A stretch of DNA of 26,788 bases from an uncultured Succinatimonas sp. (GTDB lineage Bacteria > Pseudomonadota > Gammaproteobacteria > Enterobacterales > Succinivibrionaceae), in NCBI GenBank assembly GCA_937880335.1, contig CALFLJ010000166.1:1-26788 (forward strand), read 5' to 3'. A model generated the notes under the pieces. The model was not told the origin of the DNA and did not search any database. It worked only from the letters and a program-made list of their open reading frames with translations. Below, in pieces: positions 1 through 9,310 of the stretch. Both the position numbers and the translations under genes were made by a program. Position 1 is the first letter of the stretch. Every line of letters starts with the position of its first letter.

Positions 1-2531
1 TCGCATTTTATCGCGCATTGAGATCACATCTTCTTTAAGTTTTGCAGGATCACGCTGTGTTCTTAGCACATCGTTTCTTATACGGTTAAACTCTGAGATT
101 ACCTTTTGTGATCCAGCAATAGGACGAGCTCTTACTAAGGCCTGATGCTCCCAAGTCCAGGCTCTTTGCTTTTGATAGGTTTCAAAGCTTTTAAGATCTG
201 AAATTAAAGTACCTGAGTCACCATCAGGCCTTAACCTTGTATCAAGATCATAAAGTACGCCCCCTGCTGTTCTTGTTACAGACAAATGCAAAAGACGCTG
301 CACTAAACGCTGATAGAAAATACTAACAGGCACACTCTTAGGTCCCTGAGTATACTCATCGCTATTTTCACGGATAAAAACCATATCAAGATCTGATTTG
401 TATCCAAGCTCAATACCACCTAACTTTCCATAGGCAATAATAGCCATGCCAGGCTTTTGTACACTGCAATTAGGAGGAACACCGTATTTTTGTGTAGTAG
501 GATAAATAACTCTTTGACTATTGCCTCAGCAAGCCATGTTAGTGCATCTGATATCTTCATGACAGGCAAAGTTGAGGCCTTATCTGACATGGCAATTCTA
601 AAAACCATGATCTTCTTGAAAAGGCGTAACTCCTCCATTTGCTCTTCAAGATCAAATGGCTCAACTCTAAGGAGTCGCTCCTGAAGTCTTGAAAAGTTTT
701 CTTGGGCCTTAGGGGGAGCATCATAAAGCTGAGGCATAATAAGCTCATCTAATAAAATAGGATGAGCCGTTACAAGTTCACTTGCAAAAACATTATCTTT
801 TATAAGCGAGATAAATCTTTGTAAAACTCGATTATTGTCAGATAACAACTGCATATAAGGAGTTCTTGTTGCAACCTGTTCAACCAAACCTGCAACTTTA
901 TTAAAAAGACCTACCGGATCATCTTCTTTTGCAATCTCAAGGATGATTTTTGGCATGAGTCTAACTAGTGTCTCACGTCCTACAGGTCCTACAGGATAAC
1001 GGCTTAAATTCCTTTTTAAAGCAATAATCAACGCAGCTAAGTTTAAAGCTGCATCTTTATTTTTTAAATATAGCTCCAAGTCTAAAGCTAATTCATCTTT
1101 TGTTGAATCTGACTCCCAGAGATCAATACCCACTACATTCTGTTCGTCCTGTCCATCATCAGATACAACTTGACAGAATTCATGATGCACAAAAGACATG
1201 ATGTCTGAAAGCTCTTTTAAAAACCCCTCATAATTGTCTTTATTCATTACGTAAAGAAGACGAAGCTTGTCCTTCTCATTATCTGGCAATGTTTGAACTT
1301 GCTTATCTGAAAATTCCTGAATAGCATTTTCCAGACGACGCAAATAAACATAAGCATCATCAAGCTTCTTTGCTATTTGAGTTGGTAAAAGCTCTAAATT
1401 TGACAGCGCACATAAGGTCTTTCTTAGCGATCTCTCGCGCAATTCCTCATATCGACCTCCGCGCATAAGCTCAAAAACTTGAGCTATGAACTCAATCTCT
1501 CTAATTCCGCCCTCACCTAATTTAAAATTGTTAAGGCGTCTTTTTCTACGTAATTCAGCCTCAATCATATGTTTAAGCTTACGTAAGGATTGCACAGCTC
1601 CATAATCTAGATATCGTCTATATACAAAAGGACGTAAAAGCCCCGTAAGCTCAACGCCAAATTCTCTATATACGCTCTCATCCCCTAAAAGACGAGCCTT
1701 AACTAAGGCATATCTTTCCCAGGTTCTCCCCTGAGTTTCATAATAGTTTGACATTCCGTCAAAGGTACTTACTAAAGGACCTGCATCACCAAAAGGACGT
1801 AATCTTAAATCAATACGATAGCAAAAACTATCCACAGTAATATCAGCTAAGAAATTTGCTGTACGTTGTACAATGCGGGTAAAGAATTCCCGATGAGTAA
1901 TACTGTGAGCCCCACCTTGAGTTTCTCCATCCATAGGATAGGCGAAGATAAGGTCAAGATCTGATGAGAAATTTAACTCCTCTCCTCCTAATTTGCCCAT
2001 ACCATAGGTTAAAAGTGGCATTGGTTTACCATCCTCGCATATAGCATCACCAAAAACTCGTTTTAGTGATAAACGAACTACATCTACTGTAGCTAAAACT
2101 ATTTGCTCGGCTAAATAGGATAAAGCTTTTAAAATTTCGTTTAATGTAGCTTTGCCAGTTAAGTCTCTCCAGGCTATAACCATTGTGCGAGTTCTTCTTA
2201 AAACTCTTAAGCGTTTTTTCAGCTCAAAATCAGAAAGATTTGGCACAATAGTAGCTCTGACAACATCCTTTAAATCTGAAAAAAGACATTCATTATCTAA
2301 GGCTCCAGCCTTAACTAAAGCTGCACATTCATTAGGATAGGAATATATAGTATTGTCGATAAAATCAGATAAACCTAAGACAATTTTAAAATCATCGCGC
2401 TCATCAAAAACAGCAAAAGTCTCAGGACTTAACTTTTGCTTTAGACGCTCATACTGATCATCTGCATGCTTTTGAAGAGTTTCTGGCAATGGTCGTAGAT
2501 TTTTAGGATCTGGAAAGATATCAAAGCTCAT
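1..2531 (-). pseudogene. glnE: Glutamine synthetase adenylyltransferase/deadenylase, frameshifted and cut by the window edge
   Basis: GlnE adds and removes AMP on glutamine synthetase in response to PII, so it sets nitrogen assimilation. Translation from ATG 2531 (AAAGG 7 bases upstream) gives the N-terminal deadenylylase nucleotidyltransferase, with GMGKLGG at residues 177-183 and SSDLDLIF at 189-196. This frame runs to a stop at 420, but its last 30 or so residues are nonsense. From about 501 the family sequence continues in another minus-strand frame without stops to base 1. That second frame holds the adenylyltransferase motif AYGKLGG (435-415) and SDLDMVF (396-376), then LYDLDTRLRPDG. 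Adding one T in the TTT at 506-504 would join the frames. The joined product would exceed 840 residues in the window, in line with about 945 for E. coli GlnE. Either the adenylyltransferase half is lost or one base was miscalled. The start lies 15 bases after the ygiF stop, so the two are probably cotranscribed. Confidence 0.93.
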
Positions 2532-2546
2532 ATTAAACCTTTATTT

Positions 2547-3626
2547 CTAGTCTATTAACATCGACATTAAAAGTCTTAACTTAAGAGGAATAAGGAAAGC
2601 CTGATAGCGACATTCTACAGTACGCATTGCAATTAGCTGCTCTAAAACCTTAACCTCATTCCCAGCTAATGACATCTTTGTAATTTCTTTTTCAATTTTA
2701 TTACTCTTTTTATAAAGAGATTTTAAGATTTTGATTATGACTTTAAGATCCTCCAAATAATCCAATGGCTCTCTTTCACCAGAAACTATTGCTACTTTAC
2801 CCGACTGTTTTAGCTGTTTTAAAGCTCTTATCATGGTATATAAAGTCGAATTTAAATATGTAAATAAAAGAGGATCATGTTTAATTAAGAACAAGCCATA
2901 AAGGTTTTCAAAGCTTTTTATAAGCTCTAAAATATATTCTTTTAGACTCTTGCACTCAGATAGATTTGATAAAGTTAAATAATCTCGTGAGGTACCTAAA
3001 AGCACTGATGCTCGATGCATTTTTGAGAAAGGTTCTAATACTAAAGGTAAGCCTTTCTCTGCAAAAATAGATGCCAGGGTACTAAAGAGCATAATAATCT
3101 CATCGTCATCACATGAAGTCTCCTTAAGTTCAACCTCAATTTCATTGATGGGATAACTAATACCCTCGCTTAAATCTATTCCACCATTATCATATGCAAC
3201 TTCAAAAGTACTGTTCATAAATTCAAAGTCAAAGCTACATCTTTTAAAGTTGATTTGGCAAATTGGCTCTAAATTAGCCTGTAATTCTTGTATATTAACA
3301 TTATCTAAAAAAGCATCTTTAGGGAATAAAGACAGATCAGGTACTTTAGTTTGAGAACTTACAGGAATATTAAACTCACCGCGAGAGTGAATGCCTGCAA
3401 TATTCTCTCCCCTAACCTTTAAGGTCTGCTCAGTAAAATGATCTCCTCGTCTAATTCTGACCCCAGCTTGCATAGCAAATAAGCGCTGATCTTTTGTATC
3501 AAAATAGGTATTCTTAAAATTATCTACTTTTTTTCCGCTAACCTTTCCTGTAGAACTTAAAATTTTCATTAGGTTAGACGGCTCTCCTAAGACACCAAAT
3601 TTAATCTCAACTTCTTTATTTTGCAT
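2547..3626 (-). CDS. ygiF: CYTH domain inorganic triphosphatase, YgiF-like, with short degenerate CHAD region
   Basis: 359 residues. CYTH proteins form a tunnel that binds triphosphates with divalent metal, and E. coli YgiF hydrolyses inorganic triphosphate. The signature ExExK is present as EVEIK at residues 5-9. It is followed by YFDTKDQRLF and GVRIRR at 41-60, charged strands such as NEIEVEL, and SKMHRAS near residue 210, all in YgiF order. ATG 3626 is chosen over the upstream in-frame start at 3656 because AAAAGGAG sits 6 bases before it and the CYTH fold starts there. E. coli YgiF has about 433 residues. Here the C-terminal helical CHAD part is shorter by about 70 residues and keeps few of the histidines usual in CHAD. 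The gene lies directly before glnE, as in E. coli, which supports the assignment. Full CHAD function is doubtful. Confidence 0.85.
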   Translation of the reverse strand: MQNKEVEIKFGVLGEPSNLMKILSSTGKVSGKKVDNFKNTYFDTKDQRLFAMQAGVRIRRGDHFTEQTLKVRGENIAGIHSRGEFNIPVSSQTKVPDLSLFPKDAFLDNVNIQELQANLEPICQINFKRCSFDFEFMNSTFEVAYDNGGIDLSEGISYPINEIEVELKETSCDDDEIIMLFSTLASIFAEKGLPLVLEPFSKMHRASVLLGTSRDYLTLSNLSECKSLKEYILELIKSFENLYGLFLIKHDPLLFTYLNSTLYTMIRALKQLKQSGKVAIVSGEREPLDYLEDLKVIIKILKSLYKKSNKIEKEITKMSLAGNEVKVLEQLIAMRTVECRYQAFLIPLKLRLLMSMLID

Positions 3627-3777
3627 AATGAACTCCTTTTTTGAAAATCTTAGCAAAATTTGATTTTAAGATCTCAAAATCTGTTGAAAACTTATAAGTT
3701 AGCTATAAAAATTTATTTTTTCCTAAAAAAAGCATTTTGTACTTTTTACTGTCAAATCCATCTATTGTGTTAAAATT

Positions 3778-3787
3778 ATGTGCACAT
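3778..3787. promoter_or_regulatory. Short perfect palindrome in the ygiF/ygiM divergent region
   Basis: ATGTGCACAT is a 10-base perfect palindrome about 72 bases before the ygiM start, in the 233-base AT-rich gap between two divergent genes. It could be an operator, but it does not match a regulator consensus I can name. No promoter in this gap is clear enough to place. Confidence 0.25.
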
Positions 3788-3859
3788 TTAAATGTTTACA
3801 AATCTTTAGATTTAAATTCAAAATTTCATTCCAAGAAATTTAAAGTCAAAGGTAGATAA

Positions 3860-4525
3860 GTGTTTTACAAATTATTAAAAATTCAAGCTTTAGCCGCTTT
3901 GCTTTTATCATTAACCCCAATTTCTTACGCTGATCCTATAAATACAGATCAGACAAAACCTGAGTATATTGAAGGCGAAACTGTTTATGTATCAGACAGA
4001 GTTAACATAGAATTAAGATCAGGGCCAAGTTCTAACTACCGCATTGTTGATACTCGCAATGTTGGAGATAAATTAACCTTTGTCCGCTTAAGTGAAAATC
4101 AGAGGTTTGCTCTGGTTGAAACAGCTGAGGGGCAACAGCGATGGATTGCTCTTTCTTATATTCAAAAAGAACCTTGCGGTAAAGCTGCAGTTGAAAGCCT
4201 GACTTTAGAGGTTAATAAATTAAGAACTAAATTAGAAAATTATGATTCAGAGCTTAAAAGTAATTTAAAACAAGCATTAGATCGTCTCTCTGTTTTAGAG
4301 AAAGAAAACAGCGCACTTAAAATATCTGACGCACAAAAACAAGAAACAATTTCAAAACTTGATGAAGAGCGTCGCGATTACAGGAAAAAACTTGAAACAA
4401 AAGATCTCGATATGCAGATGCGCTGGTGGTTACAAGGCGCTCTCATAGCCTTAGGTGGTGCAATCATTGGCGTGGTATTTTTATTTATTCCTCGCCCCAA
4501 TCGCAAAAAACGCGACCGCTTCTAA
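3860..4525 (+). CDS. ygiM: SH3 domain envelope protein with coiled coil and C-terminal membrane anchor, YgiM-like
   Basis: 221 residues, GTG start with AAAGG 7 bases upstream. Residues 1-24 form a signal peptide with a likely cut after ISYA. Residues 40-105 are a bacterial SH3 (SH3b) domain, with VNIELRSGPSSNYRIV typical of the fold and TAEGQQRWI near its end. Residues 110-182 are heptad-rich coiled coil. Residues 190-210 are a transmembrane helix followed by the basic tail RPNRKKRDR, so the SH3b domain should face the periplasm. This layout and length match the TIGR04211/YgiM family (E. coli YgiM, 206 residues). In E. coli ygiM is next to cca. Here the two stay on the same strand but are separated by a minus-strand pair. 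The function is not well known, and SH3b domains often bind cell-wall peptides. Confidence 0.88.
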   Translation: MFYKLLKIQALAALLLSLTPISYADPINTDQTKPEYIEGETVYVSDRVNIELRSGPSSNYRIVDTRNVGDKLTFVRLSENQRFALVETAEGQQRWIALSYIQKEPCGKAAVESLTLEVNKLRTKLENYDSELKSNLKQALDRLSVLEKENSALKISDAQKQETISKLDEERRDYRKKLETKDLDMQMRWWLQGALIALGGAIIGVVFLFIPRPNRKKRDRF

Positions 4526-4538
4526 TTATTTTTTTGAC

Positions 4539-4567
4539 ATCCTTGTCATAAAGGGCAAGGATTTTTT
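4539..4567 (+). terminator. Intrinsic terminator of ygiM
   Basis: ATCCTTG (4539-4545) pairs perfectly with CAAGGAT (4556-4562) over a 10-base loop and is followed by six T. It starts 13 bases after the ygiM stop. Confidence 0.8.
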
Positions 4568-4613
4568 CAGCAAAACAACAAGATTTAACTTTACGAGCAT
4601 AGGACATTTCATT

Positions 4614-4638
4614 AAGCCTCACTTAAGGTGGGGCTTTT
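4614..4638 (+). terminator. Second terminator-like hairpin after ygiM
   Basis: AAGCCTCAC (4614-4622) pairs with GTGGGGCTT (4628-4636), with one T-G wobble, a 5-base loop and a short T run. It is probably a backup terminator in this convergent gap. Confidence 0.6.
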
Positions 4639-4644
4639 AAATTC

Positions 4645-4671
4645 TAGCTCATCGTAAAATATTTTGAGCTA
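4645..4671. repeat. Inverted repeat between convergent genes
   Basis: TAGCTCA (4645-4651) and TGAGCTA (4665-4671) flank a 13-base AT-rich loop, 30 bases beyond the stop of the minus-strand gene that ends at 4702. It may stop minus-strand transcription, although the tail has no clean T run. Confidence 0.4.
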
Positions 4672-4701
4672 CATCTGCATCAAACCTGCACTTTACGCAT
4701 G

Positions 4702-5127
4702 TTAAACAATGTAACAGCTTATTTTTTTCACTACACGAAACAACGCAACAGAATCATACAATTCTTTTTTCTGAGCTTTAACTTCTATAAGTTTCGCTTG
4801 AGGTTTTTCAATTAAATCTTTAGGGCCTATTTTTTCTAATTTGTAAAAACAAATTCTTTTATGAGCTAAAATTTGTCCCTCCAGATTTTCCTTTCTTTGC
4901 GATTTAACCAGGAAATTTATTTCATAAAGCTTATTTGCAAAAAGATCTGACACTAATGATACGGTAGTACTGAGGTTCCTTTGCAGACAATAGGTATAAA
5001 TAGATAAACCTAAAGAAATACTAACTAATAGAAAAAGAAAAAGTCTTAATGCTTTATGAAAATTAAATCTTAAAGCATTAAGGTTATTACGTTCTTTTTT
5101 ATTTTGCCTTTTAGCTCTGTTAAGCAT
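4702..5127 (-). CDS. Hypothetical small membrane protein downstream of the GspA/ExeA-like ATPase
   Basis: 141 residues and not recognised. The N terminus is very basic (residues 1-29, with many Lys and Arg). It is followed by one hydrophobic helix at about 28-47, then a 90-residue soluble part rich in Lys and Glu that should be periplasmic by the positive-inside rule. The gene begins 7 bases after the stop of the ATPase gene, so the two are surely one operon. In Aeromonas and related bacteria exeA/gspA is followed by exeB/gspB, also a single-pass inner-membrane protein with a basic cytoplasmic start. By position and topology this could be a shortened GspB counterpart, but I see none of the GspB C-terminal domain sequence. 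The reading as a real gene rests on topology, spacing and the intact frame. Confidence 0.7.
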   Translation of the reverse strand: MLNRAKRQNKKERNNLNALRFNFHKALRLFLFLLVSISLGLSIYTYCLQRNLSTTVSLVSDLFANKLYEINFLVKSQRKENLEGQILAHKRICFYKLEKIGPKDLIEKPQAKLIEVKAQKKELYDSVALFRVVKKISCYIV

Positions 5128-5134
5128 TCTTATC

Positions 5135-6772
5135 TCACTTGTTCAAGGCTTGTTTAGATAAATTGGGGCCTATGTTCCGATACTTTTCATAAAGAAGTAT
5201 CCGCTCATCTAAATCAAGCTTTAAGAACAGTTCAATAGCTTCCTTTAAAGAAGAACGGGTTTTAAACTTATCTTGAGGAAAAACCTTATTAAAGAAAGCA
5301 AGATATTGCTTCTCCTCCTTTTCTGATAATTCCTTATTAAAAAAATCAGGAGGATTTAATCTTATAACAGTGTAACTTCCATCATAAATCTCATCTAGTA
5401 ATGAAAGATTTATTCTAAATATGTAGCCATCTAAAATAAGCTCAGCTACATTATCATCTAAGTAATTTAAAACGGCATAAAATGGGGTTAGATTTGCATC
5501 TCTAAGACTTAAAACCGCAGGACGATTTATTTTTTTAAGGCTTAAAAGACTATCAGCTCTAACGCTGCAGCGTAAAGATAAATTTTTAACATATAAAAGA
5601 TCATCACAGCTTATAGTTTCTCCATCCTCACGCGCATAGCCCCAAAGCCCTATAAGATTAGCTATAGCGTCACTTTTGAAAACAGATGAAGCGGCTGCAT
5701 TAGAAAACAAAGCTTCTTCTTTATAATTTTTAGAATTTTTATAGGATAAGGTACTTACTAGACTTTGGTAATTTTCTAAAACCACCTCATCTTTTGCAGC
5801 TAATGCTTTTATACTCTGACTGTCTAAAGTTGCAGGAAGGTATCTGTATGCAAAATAAAAAGTAGAAAAAGCCACAACTAGGGCAAAAACTGCAACTGAT
5901 AAACGACTTATTAGATACCTAAAAAATGATTTAACAAACCACTTAAAACCATTTTTATAAAAGCTTTTAGGATTTCTGACAATAATACTGGCTTTTTTTA
6001 CCATAAGTGCACTTACAGTGTGCTTATTTGCTTTATAGGCAATACTTAAGGCCCTATCTGCTATAGCATTTATAAGACGAGGCAAACCCTCTGATGTTTT
6101 ATAAAGACTATTTAAAGCCCGATTTGAAAATACAGGGGAAATACATCCTGCCTGCTGCATACGATAGTTAACATAGGATTGTACTTCATCACGTTTTAAG
6201 GCGGGAATTTTTGCAAAGGCTTTTATGCGTCCATAAAGCATATGGTGTTCTTTCTTTTGAATATGGGAGATTAAATCCTCCTGTCCTACGAGAAGAAAGT
6301 TGACCATACGACCAATCTTACCCTCTATATTACTTATGAGTCTTATTTGTTCTAAAACAGCATCAGACAGGCCTTGCGCTTCATCACAAATTACTGTGGT
6401 CATAATCCCAGTATCAACTGATTTTTCAAGCATCTTGCGAATCTTTAAGGTAAGCTCAGCTATAGACTCATAAGATGTTGCAACTATACCTGAGGCTCTA
6501 AGTATAGTTGCCAATAGCATATGCTCATCAAGTCTTGGATCATCTATAGCTATAATGCGCATTCTGTCAGGTAAAGAACGGATTAACATCCGAACTAAGG
6601 TTGTTTTACCAGAACCTGATGGTCCATAAAGTACACATATAGCACCATTACGTGACAGATTTTGACTTAATAACTCCAAAGCCTGGTGCTGATTACTACC
6701 TACATAGTAAAAACGTTGATTTGGTAAACCATCAAAAGGTAGTTCATCTAAGGAAAAAAACTTTTCGTACAT
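5135..6772 (-). CDS. gspA: GspA/ExeA-like AAA ATPase with transmembrane helix and C39-like periplasmic domain
   Basis: 545 residues. ExeA/GspA works with ExeB/GspB in the inner membrane, binds peptidoglycan and helps place the type II secretion secretin. The layout matches: an N-terminal MYEKFFSLDELPF start, Walker A GPSGSGKTT (50-58), Walker B VICDEAQ (127-133), and the ExeA-type EGLPRLIN (228-235). A transmembrane helix (about 290-310) and a peptidase C39-like periplasmic domain (about 370-475, including RPAVLSL and YAVLNYLDD) follow. The last 65 residues may be a worn peptidoglycan-binding domain. In the C39-like fold the catalytic Cys-His set is not evident, as is usual for this family. 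Aeromonas ExeA is almost the same length. It sits between ygiM and cca on the opposite strand to both. No other secretion gene is in the window, so a role in type II secretion cannot be confirmed. MSHA-type (MshM) ATPases are relatives. Confidence 0.82.
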   Translation of the reverse strand: MYEKFFSLDELPFDGLPNQRFYYVGSNQHQALELLSQNLSRNGAICVLYGPSGSGKTTLVRMLIRSLPDRMRIIAIDDPRLDEHMLLATILRASGIVATSYESIAELTLKIRKMLEKSVDTGIMTTVICDEAQGLSDAVLEQIRLISNIEGKIGRMVNFLLVGQEDLISHIQKKEHHMLYGRIKAFAKIPALKRDEVQSYVNYRMQQAGCISPVFSNRALNSLYKTSEGLPRLINAIADRALSIAYKANKHTVSALMVKKASIIVRNPKSFYKNGFKWFVKSFFRYLISRLSVAVFALVVAFSTFYFAYRYLPATLDSQSIKALAAKDEVVLENYQSLVSTLSYKNSKNYKEEALFSNAAASSVFKSDAIANLIGLWGYAREDGETISCDDLLYVKNLSLRCSVRADSLLSLKKINRPAVLSLRDANLTPFYAVLNYLDDNVAELILDGYIFRINLSLLDEIYDGSYTVIRLNPPDFFNKELSEKEEKQYLAFFNKVFPQDKFKTRSSLKEAIELFLKLDLDERILLYEKYRNIGPNLSKQALNK

Positions 6773-6904
6773 AAAATTTTTATTAAAGCTCAGCCTTAAA
6801 ATTGAGCCTTTAGCCTAAATATTTGTATTTTGCTTAATTTTTTTACTTTAGCTCTATTTTAACAGGTAAAATGAAGTATCTGAGATTTTTTGGGAAAGTT
6901 CAAA

Positions 6905-8284
6905 ATGCAGTTTTATTTAGTTGGCGGTGCAGTCCGCGATAAACTTTTAGGAATTCCTGTTCACGACAGGGATTATGTTGTCGTAGGAGCTACAGCACAG
7001 GAGCTTCTAAATCAAGGATTTATACAAGCAGGTCACGATTTTCCTGTATTCTTACATCCCAAAACTCACGAAGAGTATGCTCTAGCCCGCACAGAACGTA
7101 AAAATGGACACGGCTATCATGGCTTTAGTGTAGATTTTAATCCTAACGTTACACTTAAAGAGGATCTTATAAGACGAGATCTCACCATTAACGCAATGGC
7201 AATGGATGAAACAGGAAAAATTATCGACCCATTCAATGGTCTTGAAGATCTAAAAAATCGAGTCCTGCGCCACGTTTCAGATGCTTTTGTCGAGGATCCG
7301 CTTCGAGTTTTGAGAGTTGCACGCTTTGCGGCAAAACTTTATCAGGAAGGCTTTGAGATAGCACCTGAAACGTTAGAGCTTATGAGGAAAATTTCTCTAT
7401 CAGGTGAACTTTTAGATCTTACTCCAGAGCGAATTTGGCTTGAATTACAAAAAGCTTTACTTACGCCAAATCCTGAGATTTTTATTAAAACCTTACGGCA
7501 ATGTGAAGCTTTAAAAGATGTATTACCTGAAGTAAATGCCCTGTATGGTATTCCTGGCCCTAAAAGATGGCATCCTGAAATTGATTCTGGTATACATACC
7601 TGCATGACTATACATCGTATTTGTGCAGAAACAGATAATCCCATAACGCGTTTTGCAATGCTCTGTCATGATCTTGGTAAAGGGCTTACATCTAAAAAAG
7701 TACTCCCCCATCATTTTCTACACAACGAGCAAGGCATAGAGCCCCTCAAACAGATGTGCAAACGGCTGCATGTGCCTCGTGAGTATGAAGATTTTGCTTA
7801 TATGGTGGTTCTTTATCACAGCGAAATGCATCATCTCTATCGCAAAGGTCCTGAGGGTATAGTTGATCTTCTAACAAAATTAGATGCATGGAGACGTCCT
7901 GAACGAATAAAGCCTTGGGTATTATGCTGTAAATGTGATTTCCTAGGACGTAAAGGCTTTGAAAATCGTCCTTTCCCTCGTGCTGATTATTTCCTGGGTA
8001 TGTTCTCTTTATGCACAACTGTAAAGGCTGCTGAATTTGTTGCTTTAGGATATAAAGGAAAAGATATTGCAGAAAAAATCCGTGAAAAGAGAATTAAACT
8101 TATTGAGGATTACTTCAAAATTCTCCCAAAAGACGAGATAAATGACCATTCAAATGAAATGCCGGCCCAATTACCGCAATCAAAATTCAAAGAGGCATCA
8201 TTTCATGACCGCAAACCTCAACCTAAGCTAAAACCTTTAAAACCATACAGTAGAATTGCTTTTTTCAAGATAAGACGAGATTAG
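6905..8284 (+). CDS. cca: tRNA nucleotidyltransferase (CCA-adding enzyme) with HD domain
   Basis: 459 residues. The enzyme adds or repairs the CCA end of tRNAs from CTP and ATP without a template. Motifs in order are GGAVRD (7-12), the two metal-binding Asp in DRDYVV (21-26), RRDLTINAMA (90-99), which belongs to nucleotide selection, and EDPLRVLRVARFAAKL (130-145). A middle HD phosphohydrolase domain with LCHDLGKG follows, as in gammaproteobacterial Cca with its 2',3'-cyclic phosphodiesterase activity. ATG 6905 fits the family N terminus (MKIYLVGGAVRD in E. coli) better than the in-frame TTG at 6890. GGGAAAG lies 6 bases upstream. It is about 45 residues longer than E. coli Cca (412). The extra part is a basic, proline-rich C-terminal tail (from about residue 415) of no known role. 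Confidence 0.96.
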   Translation: MQFYLVGGAVRDKLLGIPVHDRDYVVVGATAQELLNQGFIQAGHDFPVFLHPKTHEEYALARTERKNGHGYHGFSVDFNPNVTLKEDLIRRDLTINAMAMDETGKIIDPFNGLEDLKNRVLRHVSDAFVEDPLRVLRVARFAAKLYQEGFEIAPETLELMRKISLSGELLDLTPERIWLELQKALLTPNPEIFIKTLRQCEALKDVLPEVNALYGIPGPKRWHPEIDSGIHTCMTIHRICAETDNPITRFAMLCHDLGKGLTSKKVLPHHFLHNEQGIEPLKQMCKRLHVPREYEDFAYMVVLYHSEMHHLYRKGPEGIVDLLTKLDAWRRPERIKPWVLCCKCDFLGRKGFENRPFPRADYFLGMFSLCTTVKAAEFVALGYKGKDIAEKIREKRIKLIEDYFKILPKDEINDHSNEMPAQLPQSKFKEASFHDRKPQPKLKPLKPYSRIAFFKIRRD

Positions 8285-8421
8285 CTTTAACACTAAAAGA
8301 TGAGAATACGCTCTATTAGATTAAAAGGCTAAAACTCTAGCCCAAAAGATAGAGATACAATTTATGGTAGAAAAAAGCTCGATGCTTGTTTCAGGATTGA
8401 TTTTTTTAAGACAGCTTATAT

Positions 8422-8455
8422 AACTTTACCTAAAAATATAATTTTAGGTAAAGTT
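8422..8455. terminator. Terminator between convergent cca and uppP
   Basis: A 14-base perfect stem (AACTTTACCTAAAA at 8422-8435 with its complement at 8442-8455) has a 6-base loop. On the plus strand TTTAGTTTTT follows, so it should end cca transcripts. It lies 7 bases past the uppP stop and may also stop uppP. The rest of the gap (8285-8421) shows only weak short hairpins. Confidence 0.75.
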
Positions 8456-8461
8456 TAGTTT

Positions 8462-9304
8462 TTAAAATAACCACAATAAAGTAAAGCCAAGAAGCAGGCG
8501 ATAAATAACAAATAAGGCCATACCTGATTTGGCAATAAATTTCATAAACAGGTGAATTACCATCAATGCAGTGAAGAATGACAAAAGAACACCTAAACTC
8601 ATAGATAGATAATCTGCCTTATCAAATAGCTCTGGATACCTATAAAGCTTTACACCTTCAAATGTTGCTGAGGCTAAGATTACTGGAATTGAAAGTAAGA
8701 AGCTAAAACGTGCAGCAGCTTCAGGACGTAATCCTAGGAACAAACCTGCAGTTAAGGTAATACCAGAACGAGAGGTTCCAGGAACAATAGCTAAGGCTTG
8801 AGATAAACCTATAATTATGGCCTGTACATAGCCCAAACCTCTAAGAGAATCTGCTCTTCCACCCTCATTATTTATAATATTAGGCCATATAAAATGTCGA
8901 TTTAAATAGGATGCTAAACCTAAAAGCAAACCATAACCTATAGTAGTCCAGGCTATAACCTCAAGGCTTCTCCCCCAAGAAGAAATCTGCTCCTCAAAGA
9001 GTAGACCTGAAATACAAACAGGAATAGTAGCTATAATTAAACAAAAACCAACTTTGCTTATCGGAGTTTGACGTCTTCTTACACAAGCCTCGATTGTATA
9101 AGTTGAGAGTTTTACTAAATCTGACAGGTAATAACAGACAACGGCTAATAAGGTTCCTACATGCACAGCAACATCAAAAGCTAAGCCCTGATCATTCCAT
9201 CCTAAAAGTTTTGAAGGGAAAATAAGGTGAGCACTTGATGAGACAGGTAAAAACTCAGTTAGCCCTTGAATAAGGGCTAACACAACAACTTGTAAAAGAG
9301 TCAT
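8462..9304 (-). CDS. uppP: Undecaprenyl-diphosphatase (bacitracin resistance protein)
   Basis: 280 residues, about eight hydrophobic segments, an integral inner-membrane enzyme. It removes a phosphate from undecaprenyl diphosphate to recycle the lipid carrier for peptidoglycan and other polymers. Both family signatures are intact: the Glu- and Ser-rich GLTEFLPVSSSAH (14-26) and PGTSRSGIT (175-183), which form the active site. Length matches E. coli BacA/UppP (273). The start at 9304 is 6 bases after the folK stop, so it is the last gene of the tsaD-folB-folK-uppP run. No strong ribosome binding site precedes it, which suggests translation coupled to folK. Confidence 0.96.
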   Translation of the reverse strand: MTLLQVVVLALIQGLTEFLPVSSSAHLIFPSKLLGWNDQGLAFDVAVHVGTLLAVVCYYLSDLVKLSTYTIEACVRRRQTPISKVGFCLIIATIPVCISGLLFEEQISSWGRSLEVIAWTTIGYGLLLGLASYLNRHFIWPNIINNEGGRADSLRGLGYVQAIIIGLSQALAIVPGTSRSGITLTAGLFLGLRPEAAARFSFLLSIPVILASATFEGVKLYRYPELFDKADYLSMSLGVLLSFFTALMVIHLFMKFIAKSGMALFVIYRLLLGFTLLWLF

Positions 9305-9310
9305 AAAATG

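Noticed and set aside
504..512. Programmed -1 frameshift in glnE
   Set aside because: The bases do not form an X-XXY-YYZ slippery site, and no stimulatory structure was evident.
457..684. Plus-strand open frame inside glnE
   Set aside because: Shadow of the conserved minus-strand gene, with no ribosome site or family pattern.
7342..8018. Minus-strand open frames over cca
   Set aside because: They overlap a fully conserved cca and show no known pattern.
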